Assembly (NCBI GenBank): GCA_020696955.1
Contig: JAJFBK010000003.1
Span: 1-19,110 of the forward strand
Direction: 5' to 3'
Source of the DNA: Patescibacteria group bacterium
GTDB lineage: Bacteria; Patescibacteria; UBA1384; CAILIB01
Length of the DNA stretch: 19,110 bases
The stretch's first letter is position 1. The number at the start of each line of letters is the position of its first letter. This document shows, in pieces, positions 7,701 through 13,327 of the stretch. The position numbers and the translations under genes are program-made. Under the pieces are notes generated by a model. The model was given only the letters and a program-made list of their open reading frames with translations. It did no database searches and was not told the DNA's origin.

Positions 7701-10358
7701 GGTGAGTCCTGCGAAGGTAGGGCTTGAAGCCGCAGCGATGCTTTGGGGCAGGCTCAAAGTCACGGCACCTGTAGAAGCGGAAACACTTATCTGGTTAGCG
7801 GTACCTGCCAGGCTTAGAACGCCGGTGTTGTTGATTGTAATGGTTCCCCCAAGCGATACGCTGCCTCCACCCGAAAGACCGGTTCCGGCTGTAACAGTGA
7901 GAGAGGAGTTCTGAAGCTTGGCGTTGGTAATGTTTCCATTGGCAACTTTCAGAGTAGTAATGGCATCGTCCTCGACGGTAACCGTGCCGTCATCGGCAAC
8001 TGAAATGTCGCCAGAAACAGCTTGGCTTACCCATTCCGTACCCGATCCTATAAGGAGGTTTCCGGCAGTTGCTACGGTTGACCCGAGAGAAACTCCGTTG
8101 ATCTTGGCAACGGTAGGGTTGGGGTAGGATCCGGAAAGGTCACCAGTAGCAGACCCGCCAGGCGCAGTACCTGAAATCGTAGTTGTCGAAGCAACGGTTA
8201 CTCGTCCCTTTGAATCCACGGTAAAGACAGGAACCTGAGTTGCAGATCCATAACTGTTGGCTGTTACTCCGCTATCATCAAGAGTAATAATTCCATCGGC
8301 ATCTATAGTTGCGTCACCCGACAGGCTCACAAAGGTAGGTACTCCGGTGGCATTTGCTACCAGCATCTGTCCGGATGTGCCGGCGGCAGTTACTTGCAAG
8401 GCTCCGGCGCCATTTCCGTAGAGAACTCCCTTTGAGGCAAAATTTGAAGCTCCGGTTCCGCCTTGGGCAACTGAGAGATCGGTGGTGAGCCCGGTTAGGG
8501 AGGTAATATCAGAGTTGGCTCCTGATGCGGCCGCTCCCAGGTTGGTCCTGGCCCCGCCGGCATCGGTGGCTCCTGTGCCTCCGTATAAAAGTCCTACAGT
8601 AGTTGCGTTCCAAGTTCCAGATGTTATGACTCCGGCACTGACCGAAAGCCCGTTGACCGCAGAAGAGGAGAGTGAGCCGCCGGTAATGGTTCCCCCAGAA
8701 ACGTTTCCTCCTGACACAGTGCCCCCACTTAAAGTGCCGCCAGAGATGGTGGCTCCATTGATGGTGGAAGTGACTGAAAGGGTGCCGCCTACTGTGGCAT
8801 TGTTGGTGACGCCAAGAGAGCCGGCGCTGACAGCTCCGCTAAATGATCCCGAAGTGGCTCCACTAATAGCTCCGGCATTTGTGATTCCACCGGCATTGTT
8901 ATTGATTCCATTAAGGCTGCTGGCTCCGCTCACGGAAAGGGTTCCAGCGATTGCGGCCCCTCCGTTTAGAGAGGCAAGTCCGGAGGCGGTTACCGTTCCG
9001 GTGATTACCGTGTTGCCGGATGCCAAGTCTGCCAAGGTGCTAGCTCCGGTCACATCGAGATCTCCTCCGAAGACTCCGTTTCCGGAAATGTCTAAGTTTC
9101 CACCACTTGCGATAATGTTCCCTGAAGTAACAGTGAGGGTTGAAGCCGCAGTTACCTCACCGGTGCTAGATGCTGAAAACTTGGAGTCTCCTCCAATTTG
9201 TAAGTCGATAAGATTGCCTGTAAAGCCACTTGCAACATTGGTACCAATGATGGTTCCACCTGCAGATCCGGCAAATCTTTGAGCTGATACTCCGTCGAAT
9301 GGCCCGTCGCCTAGGGCTAAGAGAGCTGAGTTCTGGGTGGCGAGTGCGCTTCCCTGTGCTGCTAAGGCCCAAGCGGCATTAGGATCGGCGGGCGTAAAAG
9401 TGTTGGTATATTGGCCGGTCTGGGCGATGCCGCCGGTAATGGAGGTGGCAGTAATGGTTCCGGCAACGTTAAGGTTTCCGATAAGATTGGAGTTTCCGGT
9501 TACGCCAAAGCCTCCTGATGAAATGGTAAGCCGATTGGCGGTAGTGACGGTGCCGGTAAAGCTTGCGGCACTAGAAATGGTCTGTCCGTTTACGGTGCCT
9601 GAGATGGTGGCTGATCCTGCTGATACGCTCAGATTTCCAGTCGGAATGGAAAGTCCGTTTGAGATGGAGGCCCCATTTGCAGCGGTCAAGCTTCCGGCAA
9701 TGATGGTATTTCCATTTTCGGCAACCGAGAGACGGGAAGAACCGTTGACCTGAAGGTTGATAAGGTTTCCTGAAAATGCAGCGCCAGTATTCATGAGCAG
9801 CGCATTTCCGGCATTGGCAGAAGGCTGGATACTGATTCCTCCAGTAAAGGTGGTATCTCCGGAGACGGTCTCATCTTGGTCAAGGCCAAAGTAGCTTGAG
9901 CCTGATAGTCCGTCTAGGTTCTGCGCGTTAAGAGCGGAGGGGACGGATCCAATTTCGTAACGAGGAGACATCTCAGGGTCACCCGAAACTTCGAAAGCCA
10001 GGTAGAGGGGTGACTGGTTGAAATCAACGCCGGCACTGGAAAAGCTAGTGACGGTTCCCAAGTAAACGGCGAACTCTCCTCGCAAAACGGTTACGGTTTG
10101 ATTCTCGCTCCAGACAGGGCTTCCTCCGGTTGGCTGGCTGTAGAGGCGGAAGCTAATGTCGTATGATCCGTCGCCGACATTAAATCCGTTTTCAGTAGTG
10201 AGGCGGGCTGAGAAGGGGAGGGTCGTAGGTGCTGCAGCCTGGCTTGGTGAGACGTACTGAGCAAGTCCGAGAAAAAGCAAAAAAACCGTTGCGATGATGA
10301 ACGGGAGTCGTCTTTTTTGAGACTGGTGGGCGAATGAATTCGCACCGGGCTGATTCAT
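1710..10358 (-). CDS. Giant secreted tail-fibre-like protein with two Kelch propellers (putative adhesin)
   Basis: A 2882-residue protein. Residues 1-43 are a signal peptide (basic QKRR, hydrophobic 18-35, SQA cleavage site). Residues 44-145 form a beta domain (SYDISFRLY, GEFAVYLG, PEMSPRY) that I recall at the N-terminus of large environmental adhesins. Residues about 150-1700 are Ala/Gly/Ser/Thr-rich tail-fibre-type repeats: NLGAAASGANSDITSL six times, GDLSGSYPNPTVAKI-type linkers and SGG pentads. Two tandem modules start at about residues 537 and 941, and a shortened third at about 1368. Residues 1705-2624 are two tandem units, each with six Kelch motifs (GKAYIFGG). The end has VGIGTNSP, Gly-rich turns and a C-terminal beta domain. 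I find only four Cys, in two pairs (1481/1494 and 2788/2819). There is no LPXTG motif and no C-terminal membrane helix, so anchoring is unexplained. No phage structural genes are nearby, and the signal peptide argues for a cell-surface protein. The ATG has no Shine-Dalgarno sequence. Function as an adhesin is inferred. Confidence 0.85.
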   Translation of the reverse strand: MNQPGANSFAHQSQKRRLPFIIATVFLLFLGLAQYVSPSQAAAPTTLPFSARLTTENGFNVGDGSYDISFRLYSQPTGGSPVWSENQTVTVLRGEFAVYLGTVTSFSSAGVDFNQSPLYLAFEVSGDPEMSPRYEIGSVPSALNAQNLDGLSGSSYFGLDQDETVSGDTTFTGGISIQPSANAGNALLMNTGAAFSGNLINLQVNGSSRLSVAENGNTIIAGSLTAANGASISNGLSIPTGNLSVSAGSATISGTVNGQTISSAASFTGTVTTANRLTISSGGFGVTGNSNLIGNLNVAGTITATSITGGIAQTGQYTNTFTPADPNAAWALAAQGSALATQNSALLALGDGPFDGVSAQRFAGSAGGTIIGTNVASGFTGNLIDLQIGGDSKFSASSTGEVTAASTLTVTSGNIIASGGNLDISGNGVFGGDLDVTGASTLADLASGNTVITGTVTASGLASLNGGAAIAGTLSVSGASSLNGINNNAGGITNAGAISGATSGSFSGAVSAGSLGVTNNATVGGTLSVTSTINGATISGGTLSGGTVSGGNVSGGTITGGSLSSSAVNGLSVSAGVITSGTWNATTVGLLYGGTGATDAGGARTNLGAAASGANSDITSLTGLTTDLSVAQGGTGASNFASKGVLYGNGAGALQVTAAGTSGQMLVANATGVPTFVSLSGDATIDADGIITLDDSGVTANSYGSATQVPVFTVDSKGRVTVASTTTISGTAPGGSATGDLSGSYPNPTVAKINGVSLGSTVATAGNLLIGSGTEWVSQAVSGDISVADDGTVTVEDDAITTLKVANGNITNAKLQNSSLTVTAGTGLSGGGSVSLGGTITINNTGVLSLAGTANQISVSASTGAVTLSLPQSIAAASSPTFAGLTLTTALSVGNGGTGSTSAAGARTNLGAAASGANSDITSLSGLTGAISGATTINGATISGGTLSGGSFSAGSMSGGTITGGSLSASAVNGLSVAAGVVSVGTWTGTAVDILYGGTGSTSASGARSNLGAAASGANSDITSLSGLTTSLSVAQGGTGAITFTSKGLLYGNGTGALQVTAAGSSGQMLVANASGVPTFVALSNDATLSDTGALTLANSGVSANTYGDGTTVPQIAVDSKGRITNVTNVAITGAAPSGAASGDLSGSFPSPTVAKINGVALGSTTATEGNLLLGSGTEWVSQALSGDATIDETGTLTIDNNAITTLKVADGNITNAKLQNSSLTVTAGTGMSGGGSVSLGGTVTLTNAGVTGLTGTANQISVSASTGSVTLSLPQSIAAASSPTFAGLTLTTALSVGNGGTGATSAAGARSNLGAAASAANSDITSLTGLTGAISGATTGGFSGTVSVGSLTTTGTISGATTVNGATISGGTLSGGSLSASAVNGLSVASGTISAGTWNGTAIGILYGGTGATDAGGARTNLGAAASGANSDITSLAGLTTALSVGQGGTGLASYTSGDLLYASGTTTIAKLGIGSNGNCLVLSSSLPSWGSCGSTTEADTLASVTGRGATTSTSVALNGGITTSSGYTQSGTTTNTFTATTLFSRTGANAVAISGAPINTATLSLLQIGNAIAGGNVTANGGTYIGLNAPSSGAGSVADLMNLQVNDSSKFKVTSAGALTLGTALAVGDGGTGSTSAAGARANLSAAASGANSDITSLTGLTGAVSGATTGTFSGTITAGGFTTAGAIQGATGILSTSLTSPLVYGSAATTGSLTLLSTSSNVASNEIQTITANNVTNTATITVPTTSVGAGGTFTIAAGASDSTVRTSAAAVAAIGTTANLTVSSTVATVGGSQAIATKTAVLPSNRSGTASAFNPATNKTYIFGGSTSQTDIVEYDTLTDTITTKSATLPYGSHGSSAVFDTTTGKAYVIAGNNYNTILEYDPVANTVTTKSATLPYGSFGASSVFNPATGKIYIFAGVEGTDYHDEIVEYDPVTDTVTTMTATLPSGRYSTSAAFNSATGKAYIFGGYNGGALDEIVEYDIATDSVTTMTATLPTARDATSAVFYSYTGKAYIFGGNDLGGSLGDILEYDPDLDSLTDLAINMPGNRYRPSAIFNDFTGKAYIFGGGRPEFATDHNNIYEFSPAATTRYSGTYTFTFQGALAATDVSQLTTATSGWTTATGSTPTILGNINFNGTAARVDKDSNFVTTASVQAPAVYGGTTSGGNLSLVSNNIGTSANEVQTITATSAAGSGTITVPATSIGAGGNVTIALGDTPSVLRNKLAAVASIGSTSNVFVSGSTTTNATEAATTKSTPLPASNYDASAVFNPTTGKAYVFGGISKDTIVEYDTENNSISTKSETLPLQIAGSTAEFNNSTGMAYIFGGLDSDNSFALNTIYEYNPSTDSLISKGTLPNYIQYASSAFNQSTGKAYIFGGYNDGGIMYDSIIEYNTATNAATTKSTPLPQPMYATSSAMDSSTGKAYIFGGYREDLVTGYEVLNTILEYDTATNTIATKTATLPTGYGVDTSAVYNPENGKFYIFGGNDRDYTGWTDDILEYDPINDSINTQSVALPTAGRSNSSAIFNPFTGKAYIFGGQTTGYGAMTAIVEYITPIETPNNGTYTITFQGTLANTNIPQMTTATSNWSVATTTNGSTSRGKVYLNGESTYADEHGNLKAPGFYLQTGGTDYLRLSNSGTNARVMAAAGNLQLYTSSGSNHVLLQPTSGNVGIGTNSPTLNLSLGNSANKTFGIEHEGATTTSGKALTIQAGNAGSLTTGGTGGNIIIQAGNAGGSDANAGGAIILQTGTATSTGATGYVEISGGAAGAHLKSSQTTAPTIATPTSCGTSPTASVTAGSTDMAGSFIVTAGSGSPSNCSVALTFNKAYGAAPKSIQLTPATSTAPAKNLYVSASTATTFTVIMSVAPAASEPNTWYYTVIE
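2490..3880 (-). repeat. Kelch-propeller unit 2 in the giant gene
   Basis: Covers about residues 2160-2624 and repeats the layout of unit 1: VYGG, NEVQTITA, SIGAGGNVTI, six Kelch motifs (coding positions near 3520, 3383, 3235, 3078, 2910 and 2747), then GTYTITFQGTLANTNIPQMT and a tail with YLNGES. Blades are as regular as in unit 1 but the loops differ. The two units are direct tandem neighbours with a period near 1.36 kb. Confidence 0.8.
3881..5245 (-). repeat. Kelch-propeller unit 1 in the giant gene
   Basis: Covers about residues 1705-2159. The order is LVYG, a segment with NEIQTITA and IGAGG-like SVGAGG, six Kelch motifs spaced about 50 residues apart (coding positions near 4885, 4745, 4605, 4457, 4308 and 4160), then GTYTFTFQGALAATDVSQLT and a tail with NFNGTA. 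Each blade has the pattern ATLP, then SAxFN, TGKAYIFGG and EYDxxTD. The Trp that usually closes a Kelch blade is replaced by Thr, Ile or Val. Confidence 0.8.
6213..6257 (-). repeat. Three-unit SGG pentad array, partial module 3
   Basis: Units read TISGG, TLSGG, SLSAS. Compared with the two full copies it lacks exactly three central units (45 bases), consistent with an in-frame contraction. The flanking sequences (NGAT before, AVNGLSV after) are retained. Confidence 0.8.
7449..7538 (-). repeat. Six-unit SGG pentad array, module 2
   Basis: Units read TISGG, TLSGG, SFSAG, SMSGG, TITGG, SLSAS. The first, second, fifth and sixth positions match module 1, and the third and fourth have drifted. This shows that whole six-unit arrays were copied and that the units did not expand independently. 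Confidence 0.8.
8661..8750 (-). repeat. Six-unit SGG pentad array, module 1
   Basis: Six consecutive five-residue units: TISGG, TLSGG, TVSGG, NVSGG, TITGG, SLSSS. Each 15-base unit ends in a Gly-Gly pair until the last. The same array recurs at 7449-7538 (six units) and, shortened, at 6213-6257 (three units). The alternating small hydrophobic/Ser/Gly pattern suggests a beta-solenoid or fibrous stalk, by analogy with phage fibre shafts. Confidence 0.8.
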
Positions 10359-10387
10359 GAATGGACAGACTTGTTAGGTACGTTACA

Positions 10388-10419
10388 ATTATCTCAATTT
10401 TGGCCCTTTTAATAAAGGG
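10388..10419 (-). promoter_or_regulatory. Candidate promoter and palindromic operator of the giant gene
   Basis: On the minus strand GATAAT (complement of 10388-10393) is a five-of-six match to the -10 box and lies 30 bases before the ATG at 10358. At the expected -35 position there is only a weak TTTATT. That position lies inside the perfect inverted repeat CCCTTT-TAAT-AAAGGG (10404-10419). A good -10, a poor -35 and an overlapping palindrome is the layout expected of a factor-controlled promoter. No factor can be named. Confidence 0.35.
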
Positions 10420-10476
10420 AAAATAGAAAAGGACATTTAGCTTTTGTTGGCTTTCATGGCTTATTATTCGAGTATC

Positions 10477-10503
10477 AAAAAACCTCCCTTTCGGGAGGTT
10501 TTT
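10477..10503 (-). terminator. Strong rho-independent terminator ending the sensor/ABC operon
   Basis: CCTCCC (10483-10488) and GGGAGG (10493-10498) are flanked by A and T tracts that extend the stem. On the minus strand the loop is GAAA and six T residues follow. It lies 13 bases after the stop at 10516 and separates the eight-gene series from the giant gene. The structure is symmetrical and could work on both strands, but only the minus strand has an upstream gene. Confidence 0.9.
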
Positions 10504-10515
10504 GCAAGCTCTTGC

Positions 10516-10962
10516 TTAACGCTTTCCAGCCTTGTAGTCGTTAATGGCGGTAACGACTTTTGAATCGTTCTTCAAAGACTCGGTAAAGATTACCTGGTCC
10601 TTGTTGATGATCATGCGGTCGTTAGGTCCATGAAGCTCTTCTCCGAGCTTTACGAGCACTACATTTGGGTCTTCAGTATTTTCAGTAGTCTTTTGGTCTG
10701 GCTGAATCTGCTGGTTAACCTGAAGGTAGAAGATGTCAGTCATATCGATAACTGAATCGTTTTTATGCATTTTACCGAAGTAGACCTGTCCGTTGGTTAG
10801 GAACACTGCAGTATAGTCGGAGATGTTTTCACCGCTATCCTTGATGATAGAGGACGATCCAGGAAGGTTGATACCAGCTTTCTTGGCGCCAACGTATCCG
10901 ACTGCAAGAACCAATAAAATGACGATGACCGTTAAAACCGTAGTCAAAACCCTTCTGTTCAT
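10516..10962 (-). CDS. Small membrane-anchored protein, Patescibacteria-type conserved family
   Basis: A 148-residue protein starting at the ATG at 10962 (MNRRVLTT). The frame stays open to a TTG at 11022, but the extra 20 residues (KEAKYLTLKSVIILKTFH) look like intergenic sequence and would put unusual residues before the membrane helix, so I prefer the ATG. One transmembrane helix spans residues 5-25. The outward domain contains YTAVFLTNGQVYFGKM (50-65), DIFYLQVNQ and VVLVKLGEELHGPNDRM. I recall near-identical motifs in uncharacterised proteins of candidate-phyla-radiation genomes, with no known function. Predicted topology is N-in/C-out. It is the last gene before the terminator at 10477-10503 and lies 67 bases after the TPR gene. 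No Shine-Dalgarno sequence is visible. The shared transcript suggests an envelope role. Confidence 0.8.
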   Translation of the reverse strand: MNRRVLTTVLTVIVILLVLAVGYVGAKKAGINLPGSSSIIKDSGENISDYTAVFLTNGQVYFGKMHKNDSVIDMTDIFYLQVNQQIQPDQKTTENTEDPNVVLVKLGEELHGPNDRMIINKDQVIFTESLKNDSKVVTAINDYKAGKR

Positions 10963-11029
10963 GTGAAATGTCTTAAGAATAATTACACTTTTTAGTGTGA
11001 GATATTTAGCCTCTTTTGTCAAATCAGTC

Positions 11030-11650
11030 TTACCTTAAGCGAAGGAGAAGCTCCTTCAACTCAGCAGCGTTAGTTGCGCCTATTCCTTGCTCGGTAATCT
11101 TCCTTGCCTCTTCGGTTCTTCCTTCCGAAAAAAGAAGAAGACTTAAGTTGGAGTATGCCGCAACATACTGAGGATTTGCTTTGAAAGAATTTCGATAAGC
11201 TTCTTCTGCTTTTTTCCGTTTGTCGGTTGCGCCTAGGTCTTCTGACGCCCAGTCCCGGTAAGCATTGCCCATGCCATTCCAGGCAAAGGCGACTTCATGT
11301 TTTTGGTCAATAAGCCTTTGGTATTCAGCTACTGCTTGTTCGTATTTTTTGAGTCGGTATTTTACTACTGCCAAGTTGCTGCGATAGGTGGCATCATTTT
11401 CTTTTAGCAAGGCCTGTTCGAGGTATGACTCAGCCACGCCGTATTCTCCTTTTTCAAGATGAGCTGCCGCTTGGCTTGAAAGTTCCTGGGAAGAGTATTG
11501 AGGAGACTTGGTGCCCAACAAGGTTTTAGGATCCACTTTGAGAAAAAGCAGGATAACTACTAGTCCGATGACAAGCAATGTCAGAATGGCCCCTAGCAGC
11601 AGGGCCACGAGTTTGGGGGTATTGATTTGAGAGGGGTGCTGGGACGGCAT
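11030..11650 (-). CDS. Membrane-anchored tetratricopeptide-repeat (TPR) protein
   Basis: A 206-residue protein with a short cytoplasmic N-terminus, a transmembrane helix at about 13-38 and a soluble helical domain. TPR-like helix pairs can be followed at about 54-84 (AAHLEKGEYGVAESYLEQAL), 87-119 (RSNLAVVKYRLKKYEQAVAEY), 121-160 and 163-193 (AAYSNLSLLLFSEGRTEEA). The third repeat carries an insertion of about 14 charged residues (133-146) between its helices. TPR domains are protein-binding scaffolds. With a single N-terminal anchor the domain most likely faces outside the membrane, where it could hold the neighbouring secreted proteins together. The ATG lies nine bases after the stop of the FnIII gene, without a clear ribosome binding site, so coupled translation is likely. 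The partner is unknown. Confidence 0.85.
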   Translation of the reverse strand: MPSQHPSQINTPKLVALLLGAILTLLVIGLVVILLFLKVDPKTLLGTKSPQYSSQELSSQAAAHLEKGEYGVAESYLEQALLKENDATYRSNLAVVKYRLKKYEQAVAEYQRLIDQKHEVAFAWNGMGNAYRDWASEDLGATDKRKKAEEAYRNSFKANPQYVAAYSNLSLLLFSEGRTEEARKITEQGIGATNAAELKELLLRLR

Positions 11651-11659
11651 GGATAGGAA

Positions 11660-13327
11660 TTAAAGATTGCTGAGCCAGCCAAAGTTCAAGCGGATCTGAT
11701 TGAAAATAAGGTCAAAAAGCGATACCGGCTGCGAAGGGGCGAGCACTAAATAATCAGCGCTTGTGGCTTCATTCCCTGATTTATCCTTGGCAACTATTCG
11801 AAAATGGTATGACTCGCCAGGGCGGAGCCCAGGGATTACCATGAACTTGTTTTGGCTTATTTCGGTGTCTGTTTTCACTACTTGGCCATAGGGTCCGTTG
11901 GCTCCGGCGCCATAATCCAAGACGGCGATTCCTGGCTCGGAAAGTCCGAAAGAAACCAGGACCTGAACCGACTGTTTGCTTCCCAGGTCAACGCTGGTAT
12001 CTATTTTCACGTTTTGGATGAGGGGAGGATCACCGTCATTGAGAGTGGTAAATGAGACTGGCAAAGAAATGGCCTGGTTGCCAAACAAATCCTTGCCTGA
12101 GGCAGTGAGCCTGTATTCGCTCCCAGCTTCCAAATCGGACAAGGTGAGGGTGTGGCTGGTGACTGACTGGTCGTTTCCGGTGGTGAACTTTTTGCCTATG
12201 AGGGCAGTATCAGTGCTGCTAGAGATTTCATATCTTGTGAGTTCATCAATAGGGCTGGAAGAAATCCAGGAGACCAAGGCTCCATGGGAAGTTATTTCCG
12301 ATACGGTTACTTCCCCGATTGTCGGGAGGACAACTGTCTTAAAAAGGTATTCATCCGAAGAGACTATATTGGCTGCCTGATCCTGGCCTCTAATCCGGAA
12401 ATAGTAGGTGCTTCCGCTTTGCAGGCCGCTTAGCCTGGCCACATGTTTTTCGGCCATGGAAGCATCTTCGTAGGACCGATCGTAGGCTTGACTTAAGCCG
12501 TAAGAAATCTGTGAAGTGGTGGGGATGGTGGTGTTCCATTCGACTAAGGCGGATTCCAGGGTGATGCCGCTTACCTTCACATCGGTAATCGTGGTTTGGC
12601 GCAGGGTTGTGGACCGCAGGGTCTCTCCTGTTTGCAGGTTGCCGGCCGCATCCCGGCTTTTTACTCTCACTAAGTAGGCTTGTTCGGGGCGCAAACCGGA
12701 GATTTCGAACTGGTGGAAGAGTGTCAGCTCGTCAGGACGACCATTTATTTTCTCATCTACCGAAGAGGTGCCGTACTCCACGGTGGTTCCTGCCAGCTCA
12801 TCTGTTTCCCAAGTAAGAATCATGGAAGTAGGGGAGTTGTTGGAGATGAAGGGGCCGGATACGATCCTGGGCGGCGTAACGTCACCGAGATCAGTGCGGA
12901 AGGAAAGCTCTGTTGACTCCACTGCGTTCCCTGCCACATCCATCGACCTTACTTTATAAAAATAAGTAGTGCCTTTTTCCAGCTGGCTTACCGTTACTTC
13001 GTGTTGGGTGACGGTGGCTGAGTCAAGCTTTCCTGTCTGAATGGTATAGGTACCTGATTGCGTTCCCATCATTACGAGGGAATTGGTGGGCTTGTCGGTG
13101 GTCCATTTTATAGTTACGCTCTCAGTCAATACAGATGAGACAGAGGGGCCGGAAAGAATTTTAGGAGGAACCGTCGAAATGGCACTTCGAAGCGTGCCCG
13201 TACCTCCGAAAATGATTGACTCAACTCCGTAATTCGGCGACGTAAAACGAGTGGCAGCTCCCTGGGCGCTACCTTGAAGGCCTAATGAGAGAATGAGAGC
13301 CAGCACTACTGGCTTGAGATTATTCAT
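11660..13327 (-). CDS. Secreted protein with five fibronectin type III domains
   Basis: A 555-residue exported protein. Residues 1-24 are a signal peptide (hydrophobic VVLALILSLGLQGS, cleavage near AQGA-A). Residues 27-50 contain TSPNYGVESIIFGGTG, resembling a short motif I recall in exported Patescibacteria proteins. Five FnIII domains follow at about 53-146, 151-241, 246-331, 336-428 and 434-531. Each has the core Trp or hydrophobic strand (IKWTTD, LTWETD, VEWNTT, VSWISS), and most have the closing Tyr-x-x-x-V/I-x-x-x-D-x-x-G-N pattern. The last 20 residues (LFDLIFNQIRLNFGWLSNL) are hydrophobic and amphipathic, too short for a full membrane span, and may contact the membrane or a partner. 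Its ATG overlaps the permease stop by eight bases (ATGAATAA). The tight linkage to the ABC genes suggests it works with, or is handled by, that transporter. No catalytic residues are recognisable. Confidence 0.88.
   Translation of the reverse strand: MNNLKPVVLALILSLGLQGSAQGAATRFTSPNYGVESIIFGGTGTLRSAISTVPPKILSGPSVSSVLTESVTIKWTTDKPTNSLVMMGTQSGTYTIQTGKLDSATVTQHEVTVSQLEKGTTYFYKVRSMDVAGNAVESTELSFRTDLGDVTPPRIVSGPFISNNSPTSMILTWETDELAGTTVEYGTSSVDEKINGRPDELTLFHQFEISGLRPEQAYLVRVKSRDAAGNLQTGETLRSTTLRQTTITDVKVSGITLESALVEWNTTIPTTSQISYGLSQAYDRSYEDASMAEKHVARLSGLQSGSTYYFRIRGQDQAANIVSSDEYLFKTVVLPTIGEVTVSEITSHGALVSWISSSPIDELTRYEISSSTDTALIGKKFTTGNDQSVTSHTLTLSDLEAGSEYRLTASGKDLFGNQAISLPVSFTTLNDGDPPLIQNVKIDTSVDLGSKQSVQVLVSFGLSEPGIAVLDYGAGANGPYGQVVKTDTEISQNKFMVIPGLRPGESYHFRIVAKDKSGNEATSADYLVLAPSQPVSLFDLIFNQIRLNFGWLSNL

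Larger units (their letters stand above)
6257..8750 (-). repeat. Two tandem ~400-residue tail-fibre modules within the giant gene
   Basis: Module 1 runs from 8750 to 7539 (404 codons) and module 2 from 7538 to 6258 (427 codons). Each opens with TISGGTLSGG and proceeds in the same order through SAVNGLSV, ILYGGTG-type, ANSDITSL, LLYGNGTGALQVTAAG, SGQMLVANA, VDSKGRIT, PTVAKINGV, SGTEWVSQ, NITNAKLQNSSLTVTAGTG, ANQISVSASTG and PQSIAAASSPTFAGLTL. A third copy starts at 6257 but diverges after about 100 residues. The pattern shows long-range internal duplication. Module 2 carries an insertion of about 25 residues near its end (GGFSGTVSVGSLTTTG). Confidence 0.85.

Noticed and set aside
8482..9282. 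A 266-residue open frame on the + strand opposite the giant gene, with similar ones at 7270-7914 and 6142-6702
   Set aside because: These are Pro/Val/Ala-rich mirror images of Gly/Ser/Thr-rich coding repeats. They recur in register with the modules, have no ribosome binding sites and match no recognisable fold.
1710..10358. Giant gene as the tail fibre of a prophage
   Set aside because: There is a clear signal peptide, and no capsid, portal, terminase, baseplate or lysis gene lies in the window. Similar repeats are known in cellular surface proteins.
10516..11022. The small membrane protein starting at the TTG at 11022 (168 residues)
   Set aside because: The extra 20 residues come from a sequence with a TTGACA box and a palindrome; the ATG at 10962 gives a normal N-terminus with basic residues followed by the membrane helix.
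12607..12959. Plus-strand frames opposite the FnIII gene
   Set aside because: They are short overlapping frames antisense to a well-supported five-domain protein, with no recognisable features.
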